Origin: Elephas maximus indicus
Taxonomy: Eukaryota; Chordata; Mammalia; Proboscidea; Elephantidae
DNA: 64,000 nt
Direction: 5' to 3'
NCBI RefSeq assembly: GCF_024166365.1
Contig: NC_064819.1
Span: 136,501 to 200,500 of the forward strand
The notes beneath the pieces were generated by a model. It searched no databases. It had not been told where the DNA came from and saw only the letters and a program-made list of their open reading frames with translations. Positions within the stretch are counted from its first letter, which is position 1. Every line of letters starts with the position of its first letter. This document shows, in pieces, positions 1-11,037 of the stretch. Position numbers and translations under genes: made by a program.

Positions 1-253
1 AATCCAGAGCCCTTAGCTAGAAGGCATAGATTGTTTGGAATATTAGACATACACAAACTGGTTCCTGGGCTCTAGGATAGCTTCAGGAGCCCTGCTGGGC
101 ACCTTTAAACTGGGATGAACACCTGCCAAATATTTAAAATTTGTTTGGCAACCTTTTTGGCAACTGAGTTGACTTTGAATGATCTCACCAGAACTGGCCC
201 AATGCATAACTGTGAAATTGGACAAGTTGACGGTTAACCATTTTCTTATCTCC
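1..253. other. Intronic, no feature seen
   Basis: This sequence is apparently unique and lies upstream of the first L1 fragment, in the intron before the first visible PLCXD2 exon. No convincing exon or repeat was recognised. Confidence 0.4.
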
Positions 254-263
254 CACAGGGTCC

Positions 264-752
264 TTTTTTTTTTTTTTTTTTTTTGGTTTTGTTTTTATTT
301 ATTTTTATTGTACTTTAAGTGAAAGTTTATAATTCAAGTCAGTTTCTCATACAAAAACTTATATATACATTATTACGTGACCCTAGTTGCTCTCCCTACA
401 ATGTGACAGCACAGTCCTCTCCACTCTGTATTTCCCGTGTCCATTCAGCCAGCTCCTGTCCCCCTCTGCCTTGTCATCTTGCCTCCAGACAGGATCTGCT
501 CACATAGTCTCATGTGCCTACTTGAGCTAAGAAGCACACTCCTCACCAGTATCATTTTGTCTTATAGTCCAGTCTTTATCTGAAGAGTTGGCCTCAGGAA
601 TGGTTTTAGTTTTGGGCTAACAGAGAGTCTGGGGGCCATGACCTCTGGGGTCCAACCAGTCTCAGTCAGACCATGAGGTCTGGTCTTTTTACTAGACTTT
701 GAGGTCTGCACCCCACTTTTCTCCTGCTCCATCAGGGATTCTCTGTTGTGTT
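264..752 (-). mobile_element. 5'-truncated L1 3' end with target-site duplication
   Basis: The T-run at 264-283 is the poly(A) tail seen on the opposite strand. The body matches the L1 3' UTR also present at 7285-8211, 17305-17754, 26991-28053 and 42775-43783. The flanks CACAGGGTCC at 254-263 and 753-762 form an exact 10-bp target-site duplication, so both ends are well fixed. Confidence 0.85.
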
Positions 753-775
753 CACAGGGTCCATTTTTACTGTCC

Positions 776-936
776 TAGACCTGGTTGCACAATAGTTAAG
801 AACTCAGCTGCTAACTACAAGGTCAGCAGTTCAAATCTACCGGCCACTCCTTAGGAACCCTATGGGGTAGTTCCACTGTGTCCTGTGGGGTCACTATGAT
901 TCAGAAGAGACTCGACACCACTGGTTTTGATTTTTT
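776..936 (+). repeat. AfroSINE
   Basis: It has a degenerate tRNA-like head (GTTAAGAACTCAGCTGCTAAC, then a box-B-like GTTCAAATC) and a tail with the motif CTATGATTCAGAAGAGACTCGAC. It directly follows the L1 fragment and its target duplication. Confidence 0.75.
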
Positions 937-946
937 GGTAGTTACC

Positions 947-1155
947 CTCAGTCCCAGGGTGGTGTAAATGGTTAAGCACTTGGCTGCTAACTGAAAAGTT
1001 GGCTGTTTGAGTCCATCCACAGTTGCCTCAGAAGGAAGACCTGGTGTTCTACTTCTGAAAGGTTACAGCCTGAAGACTGTGTGGAACAGTTCCCTGCATC
1101 ACAGGAGGATCACCGTGGGTTGGAATCCACTCAGTGACAACTGGCGTTTGTGCTA
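947..1155 (+). repeat. AfroSINE, older and longer variant
   Basis: The head (GTTAAGCACTTGGCTGCTAACTG), the middle (GAAGACCTGGTGTTCTACTTC) and the tail (CACCGTGGGTTGGAATCCACTC) follow the AfroSINE order. It is more diverged than its neighbour. Confidence 0.7.
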
Positions 1156-1365
1156 GTCACCTCGAGAAGAGTCTGTTACTCCTTGTCCTTAGCTGGGTCA
1201 GATAACCATGGCCAGGTGTTGACTGATACGTAAAGTTAAGCTGACAAAAGCGTGTGAAGTGTTTCATCTCAGGGGTATTAACATTTTAAAAGGCCCTCTT
1301 CATAAATTCTGGGTCATGGGGGAAAGAGTCAGGGAGGAAGAACCAATTGAAGGAGGTTTTTTTAC

Positions 1366-1960
1366 GTTGAAACCACCACTTGGCACCAAGTAGATTCTGA
1401 CTCAGGGTGATCCCATGATTGTCTAATTCAAATTGGCCGATACCAGTCTATTTCAGCTTACTGGTGCCTAGGATATTGATGTTTATGCGTTCCATTTCAT
1501 TTTTGACGATTTCTACTTTCCTAGGTTCATACTTTGTACATTCTACTTTCCGATTATTAATGGATGTTTGTAGCTGTTTCTTCTCATTTCGAGCCATGCC
1601 ACATCAGCAAATGAAGGTCCTGAAAGCTTCACTCCGTCCGTGTTATTAAGGTGGACTCTACTTTGAGGAGGCAACTCTTCCCCAGTTGTCTTTTGAGTGC
1701 CTTCCAACCTGAGAAGCTCATCTTCCAGCACTGTATCAGACAGTATTCCACTGCTGTTCATAAGGTTTTCACTGGCTAATGCTTTTCAGAAGTAGACCAC
1801 CACCTTCCTAGTCTGTCTTAGTCTGGAAGTTCAGCTGAAACCTGTCCACCATGGATGACCCTGCTGGTATCTGAATACTGATGGCCTAGCTTCCAGCATC
1901 ACATCAACACACAAACCACCACAGTAGGACAAATGGACAGACACATGGAGGCAGGTTATT
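1366..1960 (-). repeat. RTE-tailed composite SINE/LINE 3' repeat
   Basis: The left end (GGCACCAAGTAGATTCTGAC) is the RTE/AfroSINE tail reversed. The part from about 1746 to 1950 (GGTTTTCACTGGCTAATGCTT; GTCTTAGTCTGGAAGTTCAG) matches the body of the tRNA-Gly SINE at 10571-10850. The middle portion occurs only here in the window, so this is a longer family sharing modules with those elements. Exact family uncertain. Confidence 0.55.
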
Positions 1961-1961
1961 T

Positions 1962-1980
1962 TGTTGTTGTTGTTGTTGTT
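1962..1980. repeat. (GTT)n microsatellite
   Basis: A short run of GTT units at the edge of the composite repeat. Confidence 0.8.
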
Positions 1981-3415
1981 AGGTAGAAGTACTGGTAATT
2001 TTACACACCCATAAAAGTGGCAAATGCCTGACTCCACAGAGGCTCAATGAGTTTACTTTTAGTATCTGTTAAAATACATCTAAGCCATTTTTCCTCACTA
2101 AAACTTTTGTGGGGGACATTTTGCCAAATATTTATCACACCTCTCCCCCAAAGCCCAAGTTTTTCTCTGTTCAGACTCACAGGTCTAATTTGGAGGGACT
2201 TAAGTATTTTATTACTAGAATTCAGTCGCAAGAAGTACACCACCATTCATTCAGATTTCATTTACTCCACATGAAATTACATCCCAGCTCACAGGTATAT
2301 ATTTATACATTAGTGGCTATGGGTTTTGAGGGTACAATGAATTAGAAGATTTAATCTACATCATGGTGGTATTTAGAATCTTAAAGGAAAGATAAGAATA
2401 CATGACGCTACTAAAATACAAAGCAACAGCCATACATTGACAAGATAAGGCTGCTTCAGACACTGTGCTGTATGAAGACTGGCTTTGTGTAAGAACTAAA
2501 TTGAAAAACAGAACTGAGCATCAGTCTGCATCCTGGAGGTCCCCAGCCAAGGAATGATTGGGATAAGAGGGGTCAATCAAGGGATAGTTCTTAAAAGGAA
2601 ATGAGCTTTTAACTTGAGTCTCAAGAGAAGAACTGAACGTGAACTGCTAAGCTGGAGCGGGGAGATTTCAGAGAAAAATAGAGCAGAGAGAGACGCAGGA
2701 GCAGTTAACAAAACCCAGGCCAGAGCGAGAGCCATCGTGCCTAGAATCTCCTGGAAGAAGCTTTGGGTTTACCCAGGCCAACCTTCTGTGAGCAGAAATT
2801 TTCCCTGTAATTTTAGGATGAGACTGCCCTTGAAGACAGGCATAAAGCCCCTTTTGTGTACTTTGTAATTTTTGCAGCTTTCCCAAGGCAGAGCAAAGCA
2901 CGAGAAGATGGGCTCACAGGCCCGATCGCAGGGGCTCACAGCCTCCTCACTCTCCTAGGTTGCATTTCACAGACCAGCTTCCCTCACCCAGGATACTGGA
3001 GGCCGCAGCCTTCCAAATCAGCCAGACTGTCAGGAGAAACTCCTCCCCAATCTCCCAGGCAATCTGCTTACCGTGAGCCAGTGATTAACCTCATTAGCAC
3101 ACGTGGTTGCCTCAGATGGCATTAGCAGTCAGCCAGATATTATTAAAAACAACAGCCATTGCCCTGTTGGGTGCACCGTGCCTGGTGCTCCCTAGCTCTG
3201 GGCCTTCAGGAGCAGCTGGTCACACACCTTAGTCATGCTGCAAACAGGCCAGGCATTTGGAGCCCTCGTTCTTGGGTGTCTGGAGGACTGTGCTCTTGGG
3301 TGGGCCAGCTATCTGAGGATTGCAGTCCAGGGAGTATAAATAAACACAGACAGCATTCCTGGAGGAAGAGCTCACCAGTGCCCATGAGATTAAAAAAGAA
3401 ATCAGTTCTAGAAAC
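1981..3415. other. Intronic, no feature seen
   Basis: This is about 1.4 kb of mixed-composition sequence. Open frames on both strands are short, lack family similarity and lack convincing splice sites. Confidence 0.4.
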
Positions 3416-3419
3416 CTTC

Positions 3420-3574
3420 AAGGAGCCCTGGTGGCTCAGTGGTTAAGAGCTCAACTGCTAACCAAAAGGTCAGCAGTTTGAATCCACTCTTTGGAAACCC
3501 TGTAGGGCAGTTCTGCTCTGTCCTGTAGGGTTGCTATGAGTTGGAATCAACTCGACAGCAACAGATTTGGTTTT
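3420..3574 (+). repeat. AfroSINE, well preserved
   Basis: It begins GGAGCCCTGGTGGCTCAGTG with a readable box A region (AGTGGTTAAGAG) and box B region (GTTTGAATCC). It ends with the standard tail CTATGAGTTGGAATCAACTC and a GACAGCAAC terminus. It is one of the cleaner copies. Confidence 0.88.
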
Positions 3575-4126
3575 TAGAAACCTACACAGCTGAGCTCTGG
3601 ATTGGGACAATCAAAATAGCAATTCCCTGGGCCTCAGCTCTCTCCCAGAAAGTAATTAATGCCATGGATATGGCTTGTTGATTATTTCAAAGTCATCACC
3701 ATCCCGAGAGGTCCCACTGGAGGCCCGTGGCCTCTGGCTTTCCCTTTCCTCGGAATGGCGAGTGCATTCAGAGTCTGGTTATTCCCGAGGGATTTCAGTG
3801 TGTTTACCTCAACTCTAAGAGCTAAGTGAAATTTCTCTAACTAGCTACAGGGGCTCTCAGCACGGGATCCTCGGGCTCCCAAGGAGGCTGTGTGGCTAGA
3901 ACGTAAGAAGTCTGTGAACTTAGATGGGGAAAAAAAAGTACATATTTATTTGTGCTGACTTCTAACTGAAAATTAGTATACCCATCAGTAGCGACTGTCA
4001 GCTGTGACTTTGTCCTGATGGAAATCACAGATATTTTTATATCACATTTCAGTTATCACACATATTTTGAAATATCCTTCGCACTTATCACCGAGTCAGA
4101 ATTTTGGAGCTTAATAGGCCCCCAGA

Positions 4127-4347
4127 CATCCCTGGGTGGTGTAGGCAGTTAAACACTCAGCTGCTAACTGAAAGGTTGGAGGCTGGAGTCCCCCCAAGAG
4201 GCACCTTAGAAGAAAAGCCTGGCGATCTCCTTTCCAACACTGAGCCATTGAAAACTCTGTGGAGCGCAGTTATCCTCTGACACACACAGGGTCGCCATGA
4301 GTTGGGGCTGGTGCTGTGGCAGCTGTTGTTGTTTGTTTGTTTGTTTT
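4127..4347 (+). repeat. AfroSINE, long variant
   Basis: The head CTGGGTGGTGTAGGCAGTTA is followed by the long middle (GAAGAAAAGCCTGGCGATCTC) and the tail GGGTCGCCATGAGTTGGGGC, ending in (GTTT)n. It lies 379 bp upstream of the PLCXD2 exon. Confidence 0.75.
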
Positions 4348-4725
4348 TATTAGACCCACAATGAAATCCTCTTATTTAATATATTTATTATAAATTTGTA
4401 ATTATTAATAACTATGTCAGTATCATTGGTTTCTTGTGTCATCCTGTCTGTTGTATACACTCATTTAAAAACATTATTCTAAGAAGGAGTCTGTGATTTT
4501 ATGGTACTTCCAAAGATATTCGTGGCAAAAAAAGTGAATAATCCTCTAGCAAGACCCTCAGCAGGTGCTCAGTAAATCTGTGCTAATCGATTTTTTTCAA
4601 TTCTTGAATATCTACATGTGTTTGTATTTGTTGGTTTTCCCTCCCCACCATCGGTCGAAAACCAAGGAGTTAGCCTTCAGCATTTTCATGAATCACTCTT
4701 ATGTTTTCTGTTTCGCACTTTTCAG

Positions 4726-4967
4726 GTTCTTATTTTCTACCACTGTCCCTTCTACAAGCAATACCCCTTCCTGTGGCCAGGAAAGAAAATTCCAGCACCC
4801 TGGGCAAATACCACAAGTGTGCGCAAGCTAATTCTCTTCTTGGAGACCACTCTCAGTGAGCGGGCCCCACGTGGCACCTTCCATGTCTCTCAAGCTATTC
4901 TCACCCCCAGAGTGAAGACCATTGCCAGAGGCCTAGTGGGTGGCCTCAAGAACACTCTGGTTCATAG
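4726..4967 (+). CDS. PLCXD2: PLCXD2, penultimate coding exon (partial gene)
   Basis: This exon encodes 80 residues plus two bases of a split codon, beginning VLIFYHCPFYKQYPFLW and ending GLVGGLKNTLVH. I recognise it as phosphatidylinositol-specific phospholipase C X-domain containing protein 2, a family presumed to cleave phosphoinositides. The catalytic histidines lie in earlier exons that are not in the window. The acceptor is a pyrimidine-rich tract ending CAG at 4723-4725. The donor is AG|GTAAGG with GT at 4968-4969. The first codon, GTT, is in phase 0. The exon ends after two bases of an Arg codon, which the next exon completes. The open frame continues left into the intron to 4618, but the splice site and family similarity place the exon start at 4726. 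If the intron were retained, translation would stop at TAA 4969-4971, directly after the Arg codon. Confidence 0.93.
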
Positions 4968-4971
4968 GTAA

Positions 4972-6285
4972 GGATTTGCTTTCGTTTCACAAGTAAACTT
5001 TTTAGAAATTCAGCTTTTCTTCTGAATAAATAGCTTTCCATTGAGGTGGATTACGTTAATCATGTCCACGTGATCTCTAAACACTTCCTTACAATGTATA
5101 CATCACGCCGTATTTTACAAATTTTGGCACTAATGTGAAGCTCTCTAAGCCAACACAATGCCCGTTCATTTCTGGCCCATGGCCACGTCATGTTCTTGCC
5201 CCTGCACTTGCAGCTTGGAGCTTCACTTGAGAAGCATCAAATACAGACCTCTGTGCTAGGTATTGGGGTTCAGGGATGGCTCTTCAGGTATTTGGAGCAT
5301 CTCTTCCTCTTTCGTGGCAACATTCAGTCCTAAGAAGCCACTGTAGATGTCACCTACCCTGCCGCAGCTTTCACTACTTCCTCAGAGCAGAGTTAAGCCT
5401 AACTGAACAATTAGGCAGGAAAAGCTCCAGTTGGTTTGTATTCGATTATGGTCTTTGTCCTGGACACCAGTGAACAATAGATGCTGCCAAGAAAAAGGTT
5501 GGTTTGTGCATACATATGTGTGCATGTATATGGCCTGTGTCCATGTCCATGTATATGTAGAAAGAGAATGTTATAAATACATTCATATAATAATGCATCC
5601 CTCTCTATCCAAGCTCAGGAACCTAATAAATTTCAGTAGCAAGAGATATTTACAAGGATCCGTTTGGTTCTCGAGTTCCAAGTGGGGAGCACAATAAGAG
5701 TTGAGACAGTGAGATTCATCCAAAAATGGGACACTATCTATTTGGTTCTGAGTTTGGATAACATGAGTTCAGATGGCAGGAACTCAGCTAGCAGGAGTCT
5801 AGGGCACCTGTATTTTTCTTTCTTGGTGAGGGCTGCTGGTTACGCCTGCCGTTGGCAGAACCAGAAACCCTCCTTACCTGGCTCTGCCAAGTCTTTGGCT
5901 GACTAGTGCTGAGCTTGGAAAAGAGAATGTTGTAAACCAGTGATACCTTTTCTGAAATATCCAGAATTACAAGTTTTTTTTTTTTAAATTATATGTTCAT
6001 GAACCCCACCGTTTTTCTCATGCCTTTTGGTGTTTTGTAGATTAACATAATTCGTTCATTCATTCAGCAAACACTGAATACCTAGAAGGAGCTAGGTCCA
6101 AAAATACTAGTGAATAATATGGTCTCTGCCCTCTTAGCAGGAAAAACAAACATGTAAATTTCTCTAAAGCAGTGGAAAAAATCACCATAATAAAAGTATG
6201 TGCAGAGATCTGTGCTAATAAGGAAGAAGGAATATTTACGAATAAGTTATACCTGTATACTGCCTTCTGAATATAAAGTGTTTTC
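4972..6285. other. PLCXD2 intron, no repeat recognised
   Basis: Apparently unique intronic sequence. It includes a TG/CA-rich patch at about 5500-5560 and an A/T-rich stretch near 5970-6000. Confidence 0.4.
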
Positions 6286-6485
6286 TTACAGATGATTTCA
6301 TTTGAGTCTTAAATCAAGCCAGCCTGTAGAGGGCGCGTTGTCTAGAGCAGATCATCATCTCTATTTTAACCCCCATGAGGTTAAGTGACCCAGATCCACA
6401 CAGCCAGTAAGAGTCAGTAATATGTCTCAAACTCTGGACTTGTGATTGTCAGACCACTGTCTTTTTCAACGTTCAACACTGACTA
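6285..6485 (-). repeat. MIR
   Basis: GAGGTTAAGTGACCCAGATC, ACACAGCCAGTAAGAGTCAG and the following ...AGACCACTGTC follow the reversed MIR core and head. It is diverged, as expected of this ancient tRNA-derived SINE. Confidence 0.7.
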
Positions 6486-7068
6486 GATCTGGCATTTTTC
6501 AGCGCCCTGCACTTTTCTGATCCAAGGGCCTATAATTGTCTTACTGGTACTTGAATCTGCTCAGCTCTTAATGGTTACAACTGTTAACCCACAATGTCAG
6601 AATGATTTTCACACTTGTAAATCCCTAGAACTTTAATCTGGCTGCAAAAGAAGTCCTAGGCTCTTTCATTTAGTGGTAACGATGGTGGCAGGCACCTAAA
6701 GCCGGGGTATTCTTGCATACCAGAGTCCTTGCCTGCTGGTAGCAAGCTGATGCATGTCTTTGAGATTGGAAAATGTTTTGGCATCTTGACTCCTGCAGGT
6801 CACAAGAATAGTACAGGGATAGAGCATGCATTCCTAAGCCTGCCCTTCAACTGAACAGGAAATGGCAACTCTGGTCAAGAGTTTGTCCCCAAATGCCACT
6901 ACAGTGTGCAGCAATGTTTCCTCTGGGCTGTGGAACAAGCATATGGAACCCTGGTGGTGCAAACATTTAAGTGCTTGGCTGCTAACCAAAAGATTGGCAG
7001 TTCAAACCCACCCAGTGGCCCTGGGGGAGAAAGACCTGGAGATTTCCTTTCATAAAGATTACAGCCAA

Positions 7069-8480
7069 ACCACTACTGAACGTTCTGCTCAGGGACACAA
7101 TAGATGAATCCTGATAGAAAGGGAGACAGATGTGGAAGAGTGGAAGAGACCTTGGACTTACTGGACCTAATGAGGCTGGCGGTGTCCCCAAGACTGTTTC
7201 CCTGAGTTATTCTTCAAACCTTGAAACTATCCACTGAAGCCACCTTTAAACTAAATAATGGTATGGTTCAAAAAGTAAAGATTGAGGAGTATTCACTAAT
7301 TAGATAGTAGATAAGTTTCATTTTAGGTGAAGGGAAAGATGATACACAATAAAGAAGAGGTCAACACAAATGGACTAAACCAAAAACAAAGCAGTTTCCT
7401 TAAAAAACTGAACACTTCAAAGGCCAGCGTGGCGGGGGTTTGGGGACCCATGGTTTCAGGGGACATCTAAGTCAATTGGCATAATAAAATCTATTAAGAA
7501 AACATTCTGCATCCCACTTTGGAGAGTGGTGTCTGTGCTCTTAAACGCTAACAAACGGCCATCTAAGATGTATCAATTGGTCTCAACCCACCTGGACCAA
7601 AGGAGAATGAAGAACACCAAAGGTATGAAATAATTATGAGCCTAAAGACAAAAAAGACCACATAAACCAGAGACTACATCAGCCTGAGACCAGAAGAGCA
7701 AGATGGTGTCTGGCTACAATCAATGACTACCCTAACAGGGAACACAACAGAGAACCCCTGAGGGAGCAGGAGAGCAGTGGGATGCAGACCCAAAATTCTC
7801 ATAAAAAGACCAGACCTAATGGTCAGACTAGGACTAGAGGAACCCTGGAGGCCACGGATCCCAGACCTTCTGTTACCCCATGGCAGAAACCATTCCCAAA
7901 GCCAACTCTTCAGACAGGGACTGGACTGGAATAGGGGATGGAAAATGAGACTGGTGAAGGACAAGCTTCTTGGATCAAGTCGACACATGATACTATGTTG
8001 GCATCTCCTGTCAGGAGGGGAGATGAGAGGGCAGAGGTGTCCAGAAGCTACCCAAATGGACACGAGGAGAGAGGGGGGAGGGAAGTACTGTGCTATTTGG
8101 TCAGAGGGAGAACAATTAGGAGTATATAGCAAGGTATATGTAAATTTTTGTATGAGAGACTGACCTGATTTGTAAACTTTCACTTAAAGCACAATTAAAA
8201 AAAAAAAAAAAGGGATTGTCATCCTTGAGTATTGCGCTTTTTAAATAAGTTATCTGTGTAAGACCAAATGAACAACAGCTATTTTAAAGCTAGACAGGAA
8301 GGTTGAGGGGCAGGGAGTTTAAGTCAATGGAAGTCAAACAACTAGAACAGAAATAACAAGAATGTTGACTCAATGCGAAGAATGTAACCAATGTGAGTGG
8401 TCATTATGTCTAGAAACTGTTGAACGGGAACAGGTTTTGCTGTGTAAATTTTCACAAAAAATAAAATATTAAAAAAAAAA
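7069..8480 (+). mobile_element. Poly(A)-tailed retroelement 3' end inside the SINE
   Basis: The two halves, 7069-7284 and 8212-8480, form one element. It ends with AATAAAATATT and a short A-run, and is flanked by the AAAGATTACAG target duplication. It is itself split by the L1 fragment at 7285-8211. The tail and duplication show L1-type retrotransposition. I take it as the 3' end of another L1 lineage, but the family is not certain. Confidence 0.6.
7285..8211 (+). mobile_element. 5'-truncated L1 3' UTR with poly(A) tail
   Basis: It is the + strand version of the 3' UTR of L1-A and L1-B: ACCAAAAACAAAGCAGTTTC, the target-like block GTATCAATTGGTCTCAACCC, and ...TTTCACTTAAAGCACAATT before an A-run at 8197-8211. 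The flanks AGATTG (7279-7284) and GGATTG (8213-8218) are a weak target duplication. Removing it joins the host element seamlessly. Confidence 0.8.
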
Positions 8481-8565
8481 AGATTACAGACAAGAAAACC
8501 CATGGGGCAGTTCTGCTCTGTCTTATGGTGTTGCTATGAGTTGGAATCAACCCAACCACATGGAA

Positions 8566-9077
8566 CAAGCATAGGAGACCAGTAGTTTGACAGGGGCCTT
8601 CCCCTGACCACCAGAATCCTGGTGGTCAATCCTAACTTATAAGCCACACAGGGGTACTGTCACACTGATCCTGGGCACTGCAGTAAGCTCAAACCAGGGG
8701 GAAAAGACAAGGTGTATTTCACTACAAATCTGGAAGTCATTTTCTCAGTAGGGAGTTAAACCTTAAACTCTTAGTTGAACTTCGGCCCTGAGATCTTGTT
8801 CACCCTGGCTCATCACACTAGAAGGAAACCTCAAAAAATACAGCCATTCTGGCAGAATGTGTACGGTGGTTTCCCTCAGAGTCTTAGAAACCATACACTC
8901 CCACATAAATGGAAGCCAATTTTACTTAAGCCTGAGGACATAGCATCCATGGGACCCTCAAAGGGAACATGGGTAGAAATCAGAAGGCTTCAGATTGAAG
9001 CCTAACTTGGTCCCTTACCAGTGGAGTGGCCCTGACATCTCTGAGCTATGGTTTTCTCACCAATTAAATGGATTAAG
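8566..9077. other. Intronic, no feature seen
   Basis: Apparently unique sequence between two SINEs; no exon evidence. Confidence 0.35.
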
Positions 9078-9430
9078 TGTTACTGCAGAGGCATTGGTAG
9101 TTCAGTAGAATTCAGTGGAATTCCTGCCTTCCGTGTGAGAGACCTGAATTTGATTGCTGGTCAGTGCACCTCACGCGTAGCCACCACCCTTCTGTCAGTG
9201 GGGACTTGTGTGTGGCTATAATGCTGAAGGTTTCCATGGAGCTTCTAGACTAAGACAAACTAGGAAGAAAGGCCTGGCAATCTACTTCCCAAAATCAGCC
9301 AGTGAAGAACGTATGGATGACAACAGTCTGATCCACAACCCATCATGGGGATGGCAGAGGACCAGGGCACTGTGTGTGGGGTTGCCATGAGCTGGGGGCT
9401 GACTGGACCGCTGCTAAAAGCAGTAACAAC
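9078..9430 (+). repeat. tRNA-Gly-derived SINE
   Basis: The head (GCATTGGTAGTTCAGTAGAA, CTGCCTTCCGTGTGAGAGAC, then a decayed box B AATTTGATTGCTGG) is visibly a tRNA-Gly gene copy. The body shares GGAAGAAAGGCCTGGCAATC with long AfroSINEs, and the tail GGGTTGCCATGAGCTGGGGG is the RTE-like terminus. It is mutated and has SINE body sequence attached, so it is not a tRNA gene. Confidence 0.78.
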
Positions 9431-10256
9431 AATATTACTGCAAAAGCAAGGTTGTGGAGTCTTAGATTAAATAACATGAAAAGGCCTACCACAGTGCCTG
9501 CCATCAAATAGGCATGCCCTCCCTATTTGTGAAGAGACCCAGGAACACAGTGGCTCAGCCCTGTTCTCAGGTAGGGGCTCAAGGTCAAAGGGAAGTTTAT
9601 AACCTACGCTCTGTGGCCAGTAGGATTTGGCACCTCAGGGGCTTGTCAGCAATATCTGGCTCAGCCTTCTTACACAGATCTCTCGTCTTGGTAAATGCCA
9701 GGAGTTAAGAAAATAAAGTGGCTCCCCTTCACAGTAATTCTACAATTTCTGTTCTTTGTGTGTAATCCGGGTTATTTGATCCTTGCCTTTGGGAAGGTTG
9801 GCAGATGCAACCCGAAGCTGACACAGAGCTCATTCTCACAGCAGACCACAGGTACACACCTTTCCCACATTTCTCTGCCCAGGCTCCAGGGACCCTCAGT
9901 TTTGGCACTGGCTGCAGTTGGCTGGAGTTGCCTCCGTTCAATTCTCATTTCCCCATGATAACCAGGAGATGGCGCCTCTGTCGCATGTTTAAACACTGGC
10001 CAGGGCTTTTTAAAAGGTAGACGAGCCTTGAACGTGTGAGGCTCAGTACTGCTGTGTCTTTCACGTGCGCCGCTGTATTTGTGGCCTCTGTCTCCAGGGG
10101 AAGACTGTATTCGCAGCCCCTCATTCTCAGGGTACAACATTTTGTCTTCCGAGCAGCTGGATGTGAAGGCCTTAGGGAAGGTTCTTACCCCCAGCCCCCA
10201 AATATCTCTACCTTACACTCTACCATTATTTCCTCTTCTGTCACGTCAAACACTTA
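9431..10256. other. Intronic, no feature seen
   Basis: Unique-looking sequence containing a moderately CpG-bearing patch at about 10020-10080. No exon or repeat recognised. Confidence 0.35.
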
Positions 10257-10258
10257 TA

Positions 10259-10568
10259 CACCAATTCCTCACTTATCAACATGTTTAGGTTCCAAAGTCT
10301 AGGTTGTTATACAAAAATCGTCATTAAGCAAAAATGGTAGATGACTACAACATTACATAACTGCCAGACCACTAAGAATCATGGTCCAGCCAAGTTGGCA
10401 CATAAGGTTAACCATCATAGCCAGCGTTACTCTTGCCTTGCACCTCGGTGTTCGTTACTGCCAGATGTACGTCGTTAATGTGCGTAACAGTCAGATACGA
10501 GATTTTTTACTATTGTCATGAACGTAAAATGTCAGATAAGGAGAGGGTCAGTAAGTGAGGAGCGGGCA
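10259..10568. mobile_element. Non-autonomous DNA transposon with TA duplication
   Basis: Its ends are imperfect inverted repeats: the left end contains TTCCTCACTTATCAACA and the right end is TCAGTAAGTGAGGAGCG, sharing a CTCCTCACTTA-type core. TA dinucleotides flank it at 10257-10258 and 10569-10570. At 310 bp with no coding capacity it resembles a Tc1/mariner-superfamily (Tigger-like) MITE. Family by inference. Confidence 0.6.
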
Positions 10569-10570
10569 TA

Positions 10571-10850
10571 TGTTGTTAGCTACCATCAGGTCGGCCCTCA
10601 ATTCGTGGCAACCCCATGCACAACAGGATCGAATCACCGTGATCCATAGGGGTTTCACTGGCTGGTTTTTAGAAGCAGCATGCCAGGTCTTTGTTCCCTA
10701 GTCCACCTTAGTCTGGACACTCCGCTGAAACCTGTCCAGTGTCATAGCGACACACAGGCCTCCACTGAGAGACAAGTGGTGGCTGCATTTGAAGTACGTT
10801 GGCTGGGAATCAAACCAGGTCTCCCAAGTGGAAGGCGAGACTTACATAAA
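10571..10850 (-). repeat. tRNA-Gly-derived SINE, reversed
   Basis: Read on the minus strand, the head is AAGTCTCGCCTTCCACTTGG followed by GAGACCTGGTTTGATTCCC, an excellent tRNA-Gly box B region. The tail at the left is the RTE-type terminus. It abuts the TIR element on its left. Confidence 0.75.
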
Positions 10851-11030
10851 CCCAAAACCAAACCCATTGCCAACCCACGGTAACCCCATACTGCTCCATA
10901 TGGTTTTCTTGGCTGTAATCTTTATGAAAGTGGATTGCCAGGCCTTTCTTCCATGGCACTGCCGGGTGGGTTTGAACCGCCAACTTTTAGGTTAGTAGAT
11001 GAGTGTAAACCACTTGTGCCACCCAAGGAC
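10851..11030 (-). repeat. AfroSINE, reversed (first of three)
   Basis: The left end AAAACCAAACCCATTGCCAA is the reversed tail. The right end CTTGTGCCACCCAAGGACC is the reversed head. It is followed at once by a second copy. Confidence 0.82.
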
Positions 11031-11037
11031 CTAATAT

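Larger units (their letters stand above)
6947..8565 (+). repeat. AfroSINE split by a nested retroelement
   Basis: The head half is at 6947-7068 (CCTGGTGGTGCAAACATTTA to CATAAAGATTACAGCC). The tail half resumes at 8482 (GATTACAGACAAGAAAACCC) and ends with TTGCTATGAGTTGGAATCAA. AAAGATTACAG occurs at both break points (7054-7064 and 8479-8489) and extends to 15 bases with one mismatch, marking the target duplication of the inserted element. Confidence 0.85.

Noticed and set aside
7674..8183. 169-codon minus-strand open frame
   Set aside because: It is antisense to an L1 3' UTR fragment; similar antisense frames recur in the other L1 3' UTR copies.
9078..9150. tRNA-Gly gene
   Set aside because: Box A and B-like sequence is present but mutated, and it is followed by SINE body sequence repeated at two other places in the window.
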